The notes under the pieces were generated by a model, which worked only from the letters and a program-made list of their open reading frames with translations, searched no databases and was not told the DNA's origin. The position numbers and the translations under genes are program-made. DNA of 64,000 nt from NCBI GenBank assembly GCA_037501455.1, contig CM074861.1, positions 37,774,001-37,838,000 on the forward strand, in the 5' to 3' direction. The DNA comes from Lantana camara. Its lineage: Eukaryota > Streptophyta > Magnoliopsida > Lamiales > Verbenaceae. Positions 10,622 to 21,680 of this stretch are shown here, piece after piece. The stretch's first letter is position 1. Every line of letters begins with the position of its first letter.

Positions 10622-12947
10622 TTTACCGACAGGAAAAATGGCAGCAGGAAGCTTTAAAATAGGAGAAAGAGTCATGTGATCATAAACAGTGTATTAATCT
10701 ACTGTTGATATGCGACACACTTGATTTTCAAGTATTAAAGTTTTGTTCATATAATAAATCACTAAAAATAATGTCTTTATTTTTTTTTTCTTTTTTTCCG
10801 TACACCATGTAACCTATCATGGTTTCTGCATTGAGTAATTCCAAGAATATCCCATTTTCAGAGAGAAACCAGCCTCTGCAAAACGATAACAAGGAGCATA
10901 AACGTAAAAGCTAAAACATCAGTTTCCTTTCAATCACACAAATAGATTAGGCAAAAAAGAGAGAACGACAGTAAAAATCTGAACAAAAAACAAAGGCTTT
11001 TCCACTAAGCATAATGTTATTTCCATACAGTCGCTAAGTTACATGTAAGATAGGCATACACCACAATTCAGATCAAACTCATAAAAAATAAACACGTAAA
11101 AAATAAACAGGGGTAGATACACACAAACTCCAAAACAAAACTAAAAGGTAAACAGTCCTTACCACTTTGTTAGGAATTAGTCCTAATGATGAGCAAACCT
11201 TTCAGAGAGTGGCTGCATCTACAACTTCCAATAACACCAAACAAATCAAATACTCTGTAAGCTGAAGTTAACAGAAACCCAAATTTGTAGACCATCCACT
11301 ACACAAAAAAACTACACGGTTAGAAATGTAATCCTATCAGAGCATAAAACTCCATACAACTAATCATGTGGAGAATGTGAACTTGAAGTGAATGGATAAA
11401 ACGCCTTTCACGAGGTTCTTCTAAATACAACGACCATTTGCAAAACAGTCAACTAATTTTCTGAAAAGAATATCTCAGACAAATGCAAACATGCCTCCAT
11501 ATGAGATACAAAGTCTAAAGAGGCAACAACACGAAACAAGACGTCACATGGATAGTTCGAACACTTGACTTCATGTAAATTCACACACTCCTTCAAATTT
11601 TATCTGATACAGTCACATTGTTTACTATATACTTGACTTCATGTAAATTCATGCACTCCTTCAAATCGATGTATCTGATACCGTCACATTGTTTACTATA
11701 AAATATCCATTCCTAAATTAGTGCCCTAGAGGGTAGATAAAACCATGAAAATCTCATAATACTTACATTCCACAAATACGCAAGGTCACATACAAATCTC
11801 TCATCCAACATTCTTCAAACATGAAATTTTTATTCAACTTCAAAACCTTTAACAATAGTTGATCAAGACTCATACTCATGAAGGTTTTCTGAGAGGATCC
11901 TACTACTACACTATCCACTTTCATTTGCAAGAATCATATGAATCATTTGTTGAAAGCCAATAATATTCGACTTATATGTAGTATTAGTTTATTATGTTAG
12001 GGTAAAGAGCCAGATACCTTGCACCATAAAAAAAAATTTAATAGAAGACACTAAGTTAAGTTTTCCATAAGAGATGAAGTTTTATTTATAGATGTAAAGA
12101 ATCGAGCAGACTACTGAGGAAAGATTAAAGCTACAATAATGTGGAAGATCATAACATATTTTGTGAATATGTGCTAGTATAATTTTGGTGAGAGGAAACA
12201 ACCTAAATCTTGTGATTTCGACTCAATTATAAGCGTCATAAACATTAACAACACTACTCATTCGATAATACAAAAGCGTCATAATCCATCAGGCATTAGT
12301 TGGATAAAGACCGTACCAACTGTCAACGTACATAAACGCACCACTTAATCAAAATCCCGTCTTTAAGCACAAAAATTGAGTAATGACAGACAAATAATAG
12401 ATTTTTCAACATTGAAACCGAGATAACTTCAGAACATATTACATAGCGTTAACCCTCAAATCCTTTTACAAATCTTACATAAAATTGAAGCACATAAAGT
12501 TAAGCGATATCCAACCGTCATGATTAAATACCCTTCACAACCTCAATACCACAAAAAAAATCCCCTCCTTCCCGCATTCTCAACGTAATCAATCATCAAT
12601 TTCAGTCAATCACATACACCAAAAAAATAAAAAAAAGAAAATCATTAAGAAAGCGAAATTAACTTTTTGGAACAAATAATGGTTGACAAACAAAGTGGAA
12701 GTCTGATTCTATACTGATCAGAAAACTATATGCAGGAAATCAATGATCAACCTTTGTTCGTAGACAACTGCATGTAACCATCCAAATCAGAACCATCTAA
12801 ATTACTCTTCCAGACAGATCAGACATTTTCTGATTATTTTAGTGAAATTTAAGTCTTAAGACAAAGTTGGCAAATTGAGAAATCATGTGAAGGCAATATG
12901 ATACCAACATATATCACCCATGAAATCTAAAAAGATAGATCCCTAGC
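10622..12947. other. Gene-free AT-rich stretch between two retroelements
   Basis: I see no open frame, splice-structured gene, RNA gene or recognisable transposon end in this 2.3 kb. The only internal structure I can support is a tandem duplication at 11562-11699. It may be old unique intergenic DNA or an unrecognised decayed repeat. Confidence 0.5.
11562..11699. repeat. Tandem duplication, ~69-bp unit x2
   Basis: Units at about 11562-11630 and 11631-11699 both begin ACTTGACTTCATGTAAATTC and both end GTCACATTGTTTACTATA, with a few substitutions and a short indel. Confidence 0.85.
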
Positions 12948-14262
12948 TACCATGTAATTCAGTAATTTTAAGTAAAAAGAAGTCAACAGGGTGAGAAGGG
13001 GCAAACCTTCTGACGCATTCAATGCAGCGAAATCCGAGCAAATTGGCCAATTTGCAGAAACCCAACAGACGGAGGGGCTATATTCCAAAATCCCAAATAA
13101 AATCAGACCGATGGTAGTGTTAGGAATAGTGCCCTAGAAAGCCGATTGTATATCCGCTTTGTGCTTTTCCTTATTGTAATCACAGACAATCTTTGAATGA
13201 AATAACGAATTGAGGCAACACTTCTTTATATGCTCTTGTTTGGTATGCGTTTACTTTAGCTGTGCATGTATGAGAACTCCCCTAATCCTGATGACTTTAG
13301 GACTCTACCATTTAGGTGAAATGGTTCATGAAACGAGCCCTATATCACATAAGTCATGATTAGTAAAATACTCCAAGCCGATGAGTCCTACAGACAGTGG
13401 GAGTGTCAACCTGACTCCTCTAAGGCTTGCTTGTGGGATCACGCCCTTAAGAAGGACCACCTTGTTTCATGGAGGTGCAAAGTGTATAGTTGATACGTGC
13501 GTGATACATGAGGGTGCTTACTTTAATAAGTAAGTTCACTGAGGTGCCCCGTGTGAGAACACTCCTAAATGGGAAAGGAAGTTTCTATTTCAGGAAATGG
13601 AAACTTCCAGATTAGGAAATATCTCACGAGTCATTGATGTGATTAATTGATCCTTAGACTTGAGGTTCCTTGTCACTTTATGAGTTAACTCTGTAGTCTT
13701 AGGTATAAGCTTTAAAGGGTGTCGCCTTAGACAACTGATTCAAGGCTTATGCTGGGGCTGCACAAGTGACTCATGAAAGTGAATGAGAATCAAGATAGGA
13801 CCTACACTTGCATTTGCAAGGTGATCTCTTATTGTGTAAGTCATTCATATGCCATATGGAGTCCTTGGCCAAGGCAGTAGATCAAGACATCAAGAAAAGG
13901 GTTTCTTGGATTGAGATCAAATGGATATGAAATGCACTTAGCTTTAAGATCGGATTATTAGGGTTCTGATTATTCCCTTGCCCTAGATCTTGGTTGAGAG
14001 ATAGTAAGTAGGAGGATTGTATCTCACATGAATCAATGACTTAAAGGTTCTGTCGAATCCGAACATTCCAATTCAGCTAGGGGTTAAACACCTGTTGCTA
14101 GACTATGGTCGTTTAATCTGTGGACTGATTAATTAATTAGTGAATTAATTAATTAGGGTCACTGCTAATTGAATTGAGAACCTAGAGGGTCACACACAAC
14201 AACTTGGTTACATGAGTTGAGGCTTGAAAATGATTAAACGAGTTAATCGGGCCAAGAGGGTT

Positions 14263-14322
14263 CCACACGTGTGGCTCACGTGAGTGACACGTGTCACTGT
14301 GACACGTGTCACACACGTGTGG
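14263..14322 (+). promoter_or_regulatory. ACGT-core (G-box-like) cluster in LTR
   Basis: Five ACGT cores fall in about 60 bp, arranged as overlapping palindromes (CACACGTGTG, TCACGTGA, GACACGTGTC twice, CACACGTGTG). It lies about 350-400 bp upstream of the LTR TATA box. ACGT cores are the known binding core of plant bZIP and some bHLH factors; activity here is an inference. Confidence 0.6.
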
Positions 14323-14671
14323 ATATATATATATATATATATTATATATATGTATTAAATAATTAAATGTGTTAATTATTTAATAGACTTTGGTTTAATT
14401 TTGAATTAAAAAGAAAGTCTTATTTTGGAGAAAATAATCTAGTTAATTAATTACGAATTAATTAATTAGATAAAAATAAGTTATTTATTTTATAATAAAT
14501 AAAGTATAAAATTATCCAAAAAATAGTTTGAATATTTTTAGCTCTCTTAAAAGTTGACTTGAATTAGAATTCAAAGTCAAAGTTGGAAAATACTTGATGA
14601 TCAAGTAATAGGAGAGAGAGGAACCGAATCCTTGCCCAACAAGGATTAGGATCGGCGCCCCTCTCCCTTTC

Positions 14672-14682
14672 CTATATATAGG
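14672..14682 (+). promoter_or_regulatory. LTR TATA box
   Basis: CTATATATAGG sits in a pyrimidine-rich context, about 390 bp before the LTR end and at the position equivalent to the TATA box at 5074. Confidence 0.65.
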
Positions 14683-16225
14683 GGAGCTCATGCTCCCCTT
14701 TAGAGCTAATTGGCAATTCTTTTGGTTCATGTGTTGAACACCTTCCTTTCTCCAAGATTAAATTAAACCCTAGGTTAAGCCTAAACACTAACTAGAGAAC
14801 TAGCATCCTTACTAGTTAGATTGTGATCAAGTTGGTGGACTTTCTCTAGAGACTTCAAGTTAGAAGTTTGAAGATTCGAGCTTTACCAAAGGAGAGGGGA
14901 TCAAGCCGCGAGAAGAGCGTTCTTGGGTGGCTTGAAACGCTTCAAGAAAGAACAAAAGAAAAGTAAGTTTTCTATCTTTACGAATTTGGTTACACGATTG
15001 CGAGTCCAAGGTCCTTTTGTTGGGAAAATTTTTTGAATTCCGCTGCTTTCTGATTCGTGTTTTTCCAACAGGTAGTTCATTTATGGGAAAAAAAAAAGAG
15101 AAAAATTCGTAAAATTACGATCGCGGCACGTTGCTTACTATCACGGGGTGGAAGTCAGATTACTAATTTTTTGCTTCTGAATTCCTTTCGTGCGACAGGA
15201 TTTCCAAACAAAATCCCTCAGCCATCCCAACTCACAAGTTCACTCGTGTTTCCCTTAGTTTTTCCCACACTCGTTAACTTGTGCTAGAATTTGAGTAGAA
15301 TTGTTCAAGCACCAAGCCAATCTCACGTTTTAAATCAACACAACAAGTAAAGACACACTCACACTTACTGAATTGAAATTACACACGATATACGGGAAAG
15401 TCCCGGCTCTTCCCAATCTTTTATTATTTTTCCAAACAATAATACAAGGAATGACTTAGATTGCACACAATTTTCTCACTCACTCGTGCAAATCAGAGTC
15501 TACAACTATTTATATACGGGTTACAGCCCAACCCGCCTAGGCAAACTGACTAGCTAAGCTTTTGACACCTGTCTTGACGGTTATGCTCAATTCTGGCAGC
15601 ACTTCATGGCAATAACCGCCCATTAAGCCCACTAAAGTGGCGGTTATGGAGCAACCCGCAGACAACTCTTTTAGCTCAGCTTTACTTGAATATTTTGGTG
15701 CCTCAAAGGCGTAACCGTCCAACAATAACCGTTCCCGCTTTGCATAACCGTTCCTGCTAAAATTTCAACTTGCCTCGCATCCGCCTAGCTTGGCCGTGTA
15801 GCCTGTCCGCCTTGTGCACGCGCGGACGCGCCAAGCACGTGCAGCACTTGCCTGCTGTGCTCGAGGCACTTGTCTGCGCCCAGCAATTCCCGCAATGATC
15901 CACCGGTACAGCCAACTTTTGGCGCACCATCTTGTACATTCCTTCAATACTTAGCCAACTTTACCCCATCTTATCAGCGACCTGCCTTCATGTGCGCAAG
16001 ATCCCAGCCCTTGTCCATGCGCAACACACGCGCATTGTCTTGCCCGATGCCTAGCTTCATCAAGACAATCCCGCAATCTCTCATTGAACCCACAATCTGT
16101 GCCGGGATAACTCACTTTGCTCCTAGCCAAAGTGTTTTCCGTCATGGTGTTTAGAGAACCAAGCAACCATTGTGTGCCTTTCCTAGACATCCGCCTAGTC
16201 CAAGGCACCTAACGCCCGAAAGGGC

Positions 16226-17972
16226 TTACAAACCACCCCCACCAGAAGAATCCGACGCCCTCATCGGAGTAGGGGACCTTTCTTCGAATGCAACCGAACC
16301 AACATCCTTTCCCAACCCTTCATGTTCTTTTCCAACATTTCCTTTCGATAATAGGGCCTCCTTGAATGTTTTAGTCCGGACATCTTTTGCTTCCTCAACC
16401 GCTTTTTGCCATTGATGATTGAACTTAGTCTTCAATCTTTCCACACAACACAAACCGACAATCTGAAAATCATGGGAACATCTCAGATTTTGGCCAAACT
16501 TGTTCCTCCCATCATCCTTCCCTTGGCTTTCATTAAATTTACTAGCCTTTGCTCGCTTAGCACCGTCTCCCTTAGGAAACCATTTCGCGACCTCTTCCTT
16601 CACATGGACTTGCTTTTTCCTTTTGGCATGAATGACAAATCGAACAGGTCTCAAGCCGGCATACCTCATTTCCTCCCTATTTGTCACATTTTGAGCCAAG
16701 GCATTAAGGCTCCGGTCAATCTTCTGTTTGCCTTTTCCCTTAACTCGCCTTGCTTCCATCGATTTCACTAAAACGGCCCCAACATCGGCATCTATAAACT
16801 CGCTCTCAACAAATCCCGGGCACTTCTTCTCATTAACCAACAATCCACCCAAGAATGGCAATACAGACACCTCAGCCTTCTCCAAGAAATCCATCCCAAG
16901 AATGAGATTAAAATCATCAAGTTGGACAGCCCAAATCGCAAACTGCCCTTGCCACGGACCAACCTTCAAACTCACGTCGGCCTTTCCCTTGATTGATTTT
17001 ATTTTAGAGTTCACGGCCTTCACCTCGCTGCAACTCTTTCTAAGATTTAAGCCCAGCCCTTGAACCAATTTTTCTGAAATGAAGTTATGAGTAGCGCCCG
17101 CATCGATCATCACCCTCATTTCCTTCCCATTTACAAAGGTCTTCACGTACATCAGGCCCTTGTTCTTCCGAGTCATGCCTCGGATTGCATTCAACAATGC
17201 CAACACCCCAATTCTTTGAGCTGCTATCAAGGCATTCAACCTTCCTCGGTTTGGGCACTCACGCATCCGATGATCCCCACCACAAAGGTAGCAACAGGTT
17301 TTTAATTTTCCAGCAGCACCCTCGGGCACAACCACCACTTCTTTGGTCTCTTTCTTCTTAAATTTCCCCTTTCCCTTATCCTTGAATGCATCTTTCTTAG
17401 CACTCGTCGGATCAGGGGCCCCAACAACACTGAAGTCAACCAAGCGGCCAGTGGCGGCAATGGCAGAAGGGAGGTCCTTCACGCCTTGCCTTCGGAGTTC
17501 AGCCTGCGCCCAAGCTTTCAAACCCGCCATGAAATTGAATAACTTGTCCTCGTCCGACATATCCTTGATATCCAACAAAAGCAACGTAAACTCTTGACGT
17601 ATTTCCAAACTGTCCCAATATGTTTCAGATTTCGTAGAGACTCCCTTGCAATCGAAGATGAATTGTAAGGAAGGAACTGATCCTTCACTTCCTTTTTAAG
17701 TGCATCCCACATCTCCTCGATTTGCAATTATTTCGTCCTACAAGCGAGATCGCCACCACAGCTTGGCATCTCCCCGTTAGATACATGGAAGTAATAGTAA
17801 CCTTCTCGGCATCACGGACCTTCATAGCCTTGAAGTACTGCTCCATGTCCCATAAAAAATTCTCGAGTTCTTTGGCGTTTCGCTCACCACCAAAGGTTTT
17901 AGGCTCCAGAATTTTCACATTTGATGCCCCCGGTCTCGATTCAAGGACACCTCCCACCGATTGCCTTCCTCA
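16226..17972 (-). pseudogene. gag-protease of a pol-less LTR retrotransposon
   Basis: Gag would form the particle and the retropepsin would mature it. The clean frame is 17608-16226 (460 codons), and frameshifted gag continues upstream to 17972 (PKTFGGERNAKELENFL near 17870-17910). Its N-terminal part continues at 19518-19840 beyond an inserted solo LTR. Seen in order: a gag region; a zinc knuckle CYLCGGDHRMRECP (CX2CX4HX4C); a protease-like MIDAGATHNFIS, with DAG where DSG or DTG is usual, plus LILGMDFL; and a Lys/Glu-rich tail of about 200 residues. No reverse transcriptase, RNase H or integrase follows. The frame runs through the polypurine tract (encoding GGGG) and takes its TAA from the first bases of the 3' LTR. 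Such gag-only elements are known in plants (TR-GAG type) and depend on other elements for reverse transcription. Frameshifts and the insertion make this copy defective. Confidence 0.85.
16231..16245 (-). other. Polypurine tract
   Basis: On the minus strand CTGGTGGGGGTGGTT immediately precedes the LTR start TGTAAGCCC. Its position fits plus-strand DNA priming, and it overlaps the end of the gag-pro frame. Confidence 0.75.
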
Positions 17973-19512
17973 TGTTGTGATTTTAAGTTAAACCAATCGT
18001 GTAAGTGTACACTAGGAATATACGCGTAGCACAACAGGATCATACCCACAGGGAAGGAAAATCAATCACCACTCAATATCTCTTTCTAATCTAAAGACCG
18101 GATGAATTCAAGCTGGTTATTAATCTACTAAAACGAAATTAAACAATTAACTAGAATAAAACACAATTAACTAATTAACACACGTGGATTAAATTCAATA
18201 AACTAATTAGGCTGGGGGAGTAATAACTATGCATTCATGATTCAATATGATACTCGTTTGACAAGTGCAATTCTACAACCTAGTGACTTAGATTTGTATA
18301 ATCCTTTTTCAAGATATAATCAAGTGTTCAACTAATTTCAACGTTGTTCTCACAATCATTAATAATTAATTAAACCAATATGATCAAGACTAGTGCAATT
18401 CAAGTGCTAGCGGCTTGGCATAGAATAAGATTTACTAGTTATATAGGTTAAGAAACAAATCTCTTTGAACTCTAAAGCTACTAGTTATGAAAACAATCTC
18501 AATTACCTTTAATCTTCCGATAATTAGGCAATCCTAGGTTATGCTAAGGTTGATCAGACAGTTGCAATTCAATTCACACCAAGTTTTCAAAACTAAGAAT
18601 TAACACAAGTCATTCAAGCATTATATCAAACACTTAGCATGCATTTATCATCACTCCCCTAGCCCTAGGGGTTTATCTACTCATAATTAATTCAAAACTC
18701 ATAAAACCAAAGGAAATTGCATTAAAGAAATTCATGTTCATCAAGTCGAAACAAACTCTCAAAAATGAAATCCTAAACATTCATAAATTCTGGAAAACGA
18801 ATCTAAACATGTAAAACGAATTAAAACGAAACTTAGAGGAATTAGTTTGATGATTAAAGCAATAAATAAAACCGGAAAAACTAAAATTGTTTGAAGAATT
18901 CGATCATTTTGTCTTCTCGAAAATCTCTGAAAAACTCTTTCCGAAGCTCCGTATCTCTCTCTTAATGCTAGGTCACGAACTCCAGAAGCGACCCTAAAAA
19001 ATACTCCAAATCACGTATATATAGCTGAACAAAAAACTTTCTCGCCGTCCTAGGTAACGGGCATTACCATTCCAAGCACATCTTTCATTAACGCCCGTTA
19101 CTAGCCAAAAATCATTCCGCGCTTTTATTAGTGGTAACGGGCGGTACCACTTTTACTCTTGCCCAAGGGTAATGGACGTTACCCCTTCTGCTCCAAAGTT
19201 CCTCGCCTACTGCCTCTGGTAACGGGCGTTACCAGAGTTGCTCTTCCTGGGAGTAACGGGCGTTACTCCCTTAATTCACCAAAAGGTGACCCCTTGCCTC
19301 AGTTAACGGGGGTCAACGAAATTATTCTTCCAAAGAGTAATGGGGGTTACTCCTATTTCATCTGAAAATTCATGAATTTGCCTCGTTTCACCGTTTCTCA
19401 ACTCCAAGTTCCTAAACACCTAAATGGAGCAAAATAAATACATAAACGCATCAAGCGGCATAAAAATATACTCTAATTAACACTCAAATTCATGCGAATT
19501 TTACACTCAACA
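17973..19512 (-). mobile_element. Solo LTR (1540 bp) inserted in gag
   Basis: On the minus strand it starts TGTTGAGTGTAAAATTCG and ends TTAAAATCACAACA; on the plus strand it begins TGTTGTGATTTTAAG. The flanks are CCTCA (17968-17972) and CTTCA (19513-19517), a 4/5 TSD. Removing it rejoins gag sequence on both sides. It has no coding region, PBS or partner LTR in the window. It carries the palindrome array 19045-19353. The superfamily is not certain. Confidence 0.75.
19045..19353. repeat. Array of eight short palindromes (GGTAACGGGCGTTACC type)
   Basis: About eight imperfect palindromes lie in 310 bp. The two best are 19214-19237 (CTCT/AGAG outer stem) and 19249-19270 (GGGA/TCCC outer stem), both around a GTAACGGGCGTTAC core. 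Others are near 19050, 19080, 19134, 19167, 19302 and 19336. Core orientation varies and the outer stem bases covary. Confidence 0.85.
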
Positions 19513-19517
19513 CTTCA

Positions 19518-19826
19518 TCAACCGAATCTCGACATTAATAGCAACAAATTTCAGTTCCGTGGCTTCATTGGAGTCAACCACTTCTTCCGAAAGTGATGTT
19601 AAACGCCTCTCAACAAAATTCGCCAACTCGGACATCGATTTCCTCATATTATCGACAACTACAAAGAGACTGCGGATCTATTGGAAGATGGAGACGATGC
19701 TTCCTTCGGGAGGAGTCCCGCAAAGCTCTTCTGACCTGCTCAGCCTAGTTTCCAGACCAGTGTACACTTCATGCAACGGACTTGCTTCTTCCATAGCCTG
19801 GAATTTTTCGATCAGAACCCATAAAC
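19518..19826 (-). pseudogene. 5' leader and gag N-terminus of the gag-pro element
   Basis: This follows the PBS on the minus strand. A translatable stretch (including EKFQAMEEASPLHEVYTGLE, then after a stop a second segment with SMSELANFVERRLTSLSEE) looks like the helical N-terminus common in plant Gag proteins. It is interrupted at 19517 by the solo LTR 17973-19512 and continues at 17972. Stops and frame changes show decay. Confidence 0.6.
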
Positions 19827-19839
19827 GGGCTCTGATACC
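19827..19839 (-). other. Primer-binding site (initiator tRNA-Met)
   Basis: GGTATCAGAGCCC on the minus strand lies three bases after the LTR end (...ATTACA at 19843). It matches the plant tRNA-iMet PBS class and establishes 19843-21145 as the 5' LTR. Confidence 0.85.
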
Positions 19840-19842
19840 TTC

Positions 19843-21145
19843 TGTAATTTTAAGTAATTCAGTAATTTTAAGTAAAAAGAAGCCGACAGGGTGAGAATGG
19901 GCAAACCTTCTGGCGCCTTCGATGCAGCGAAATCCGAGCAAATCGGCCAATTTGCAGAAACCCAATAGACGGAGGGGCTGTATTCCAAAATCCCAAATAA
20001 AATCAAACCGATGGTAGTTCATTTATAAAAAAAAAAAAAAAAGAAAAATTCGAAAAAATTACGATCATAGCACGTTGCTTACTATCACGGGGTGGATGTC
20101 AGATTACTAATTTTTCGCTTCTGAAATCCTTCCGTGCGGTAGGATTTCCACACAAAATCCCTCAGCCCTTCCCAACTCACAAGTTCACTCCTGTTTCCCT
20201 TAGTTTTTCCCACACTCGTTAACTTGTGCTAGAATTTGAGTAGAATTGTTCAAGCACCAAGCCAATCTCACGTTTTAAATCAACACAACAAGTAAAGACA
20301 CACTCACACTTGCTGCATTGAAATTGCACACAATATACGGGAAAGTCCCGGCTCTTCCCAACCTTTTATTATTTTTCTGAACAATAATACAAGGAATGCC
20401 TCAGCTTGCACATAATTTTCTCACTCACTCGTGCAAATCAGAGTCTACAACTATTTATATACGGGTTACAGCCCAACCCGCCTAGGCAAACTGACTAGCT
20501 AAGCTTTTGACACTTGTCCCAGCGGTTATGCTCAATTCTGGCAGCACTTCATGGCAATAACAGCCCATTAAGCCCACTAAAGTGGCAGTTATGGAGCAGC
20601 CCGCGAACAACTCTTTTAGCTCAGCTTTACTTGAATATTTTGGCGCCTCAAAGGCATAACCATCCAGCAATAATCGTTCCCGCCAAAATTTCTACTTGCC
20701 TCGCATCCTCTAGCTTGGCGGCGCAGCCTGTCCGCCTTGTGCGCGCGCGTAGCACTTGCCTGTTGTGCGCGCGGCACTTGTCCGCGCCCAGCAATTCCCG
20801 CAATGATCCGCCGGTACAGCCAACTTTGTGCGCACCATCTCGCACATTCCTTCAATACTTAGCCAACTTTTACCCATCTTAGCAGCGACCTGCCTTCATG
20901 TGCGCAAGATCCCAGCCCTTGTACACAAGCCATGCGCAACACACGCGCATTGCCTTGCCTGATGCCCAGCTTCATCGGGCCAATCCCGCAATCTCTCATT
21001 GAACCCACAATCTGTGCCGGGACAACTCACTTTGCTCCTAGCCAAAGTGTTTTCTATCATGGTGCTTAGAGAACCAAGCAACCATTGTGTGCCTTTCCTA
21101 GCCATCCGCTTAGTCCAAGGCACCCAACGCCCGAAGGGGCTTACA
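19843..21145 (-). mobile_element. 5' LTR of gag-pro-only element, uninterrupted copy
   Basis: The LTR is TGTAAGCCCCTTCGGGCG...AATTACA on the minus strand, 1303 bp. It is highly similar to 12953-13117 plus 15076-16230. Differences include a 10-bp direct duplication at its 3' end and small deletions around 20685-20760. Two extra bases (CT) separate its outer end from TACCA (21148-21152), which repeats the 5 bp flanking the other LTR (12948-12952), so TACCA is the probable TSD. Confidence 0.88.
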
Positions 21146-21152
21146 CTTACCA

Positions 21153-21515
21153 TGTCAGCGGAGGAACGTACAGACGGGTTGCACGTGTACACTGGCCAGT
21201 GAAATGTTACCCGCAGCGAGAAAAGTTGGGCCTTTGAAGGAATTCGAATTCTTAATAGAGAACCAATTGCAATTTCAGTCGATGGAGTAGATTCTGGAAT
21301 AAGAGTAATGAGATGCGCGAGAGAGTTCTTTTTTTGGGCAAAAGTAGCAAGGTTCCCAATATTATATTATTAATAGAGGTAGGATCACATGTGAGCGGGA
21401 TGAAATATGCTATTGTGAGCGTAGATCGTCGTTTGCAAATTGGCTCTTATATATATGTTAAATAACTTCGTACTTTTCAGCATATATATATATATCCACT
21501 AAAATTGCATAATAC
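21153..21515. other. Intergenic, no gene seen
   Basis: This is moderately AT-rich sequence between the retroelement and a small hAT MITE, with no recognisable gene or element ends. The last 8 bases (21508-21515, CATAATAC) are the MITE TSD. Confidence 0.5.
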
Positions 21516-21672
21516 CTATGATGCACGGACACTTCTAAAAATATCATTTTGCCATGTCGTGTCGTATCGGACACTCGTGTCCGACACTCCTCACGTGGGA
21601 AATTTAAGAAAAAATCCATATCGCCGTATCTGTGTCGTGTCGTATCCGTATCGCCGTGTCTGTGCATCATAG
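21516..21672. mobile_element. 157-bp hAT-type MITE
   Basis: Terminal inverted repeats CTATGATGCACGGACAC and GTGTCTGTGCATCATAG are flanked by a perfect 8-bp TSD CATAATAC (21508-21515, 21673-21680). The interior is packed with GTGTC and GTATC-like motifs in both orientations, as seen in hAT subterminal transposase-binding repeats. It is related to the 893-bp element at 35185-36077. Confidence 0.92.
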
Positions 21673-21680
21673 CATAATAC

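Larger units (their letters stand above)
13118..15070 (+). mobile_element. Ty1/copia-type solo LTR (1953 bp)
   Basis: It starts TGTTAGGAATAGTGCCCTAG and ends GTTTTTCCAACA, with perfect TSD GGTAG (13113-13117, 15071-15075). The paralogous LTR at 19843-21145 keeps the empty site (GATGGTAGTTCATTT near 20011-20027), which proves the boundaries. A TATA box lies at 14672, and five ACGT cores lie in a ~60-bp stretch at 14263-14322. It is non-coding. Confidence 0.95.
12953..16230 (-). mobile_element. 3' LTR of gag-pro-only LTR element (interrupted)
   Basis: On the minus strand the LTR starts TGTAAGCCCTTTCGGGCG at 16230, just after a polypurine tract, and ends ...AATTACA at 12953. It is split by the copia solo LTR at 13118-15070 and nets about 1.32 kb, matching the 1.30-kb partner LTR at 19843-21145. 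The LTR/LTR homology is easy to follow over the whole length, with scattered substitutions, so the insertion is not very recent. The putative TSD TACCA lies at 12948-12952. Confidence 0.88.

Noticed and set aside
16406..17063. Plus-strand frames of 111-121 codons
   Set aside because: They are antisense shadows of the gag-protease frame on the minus strand.
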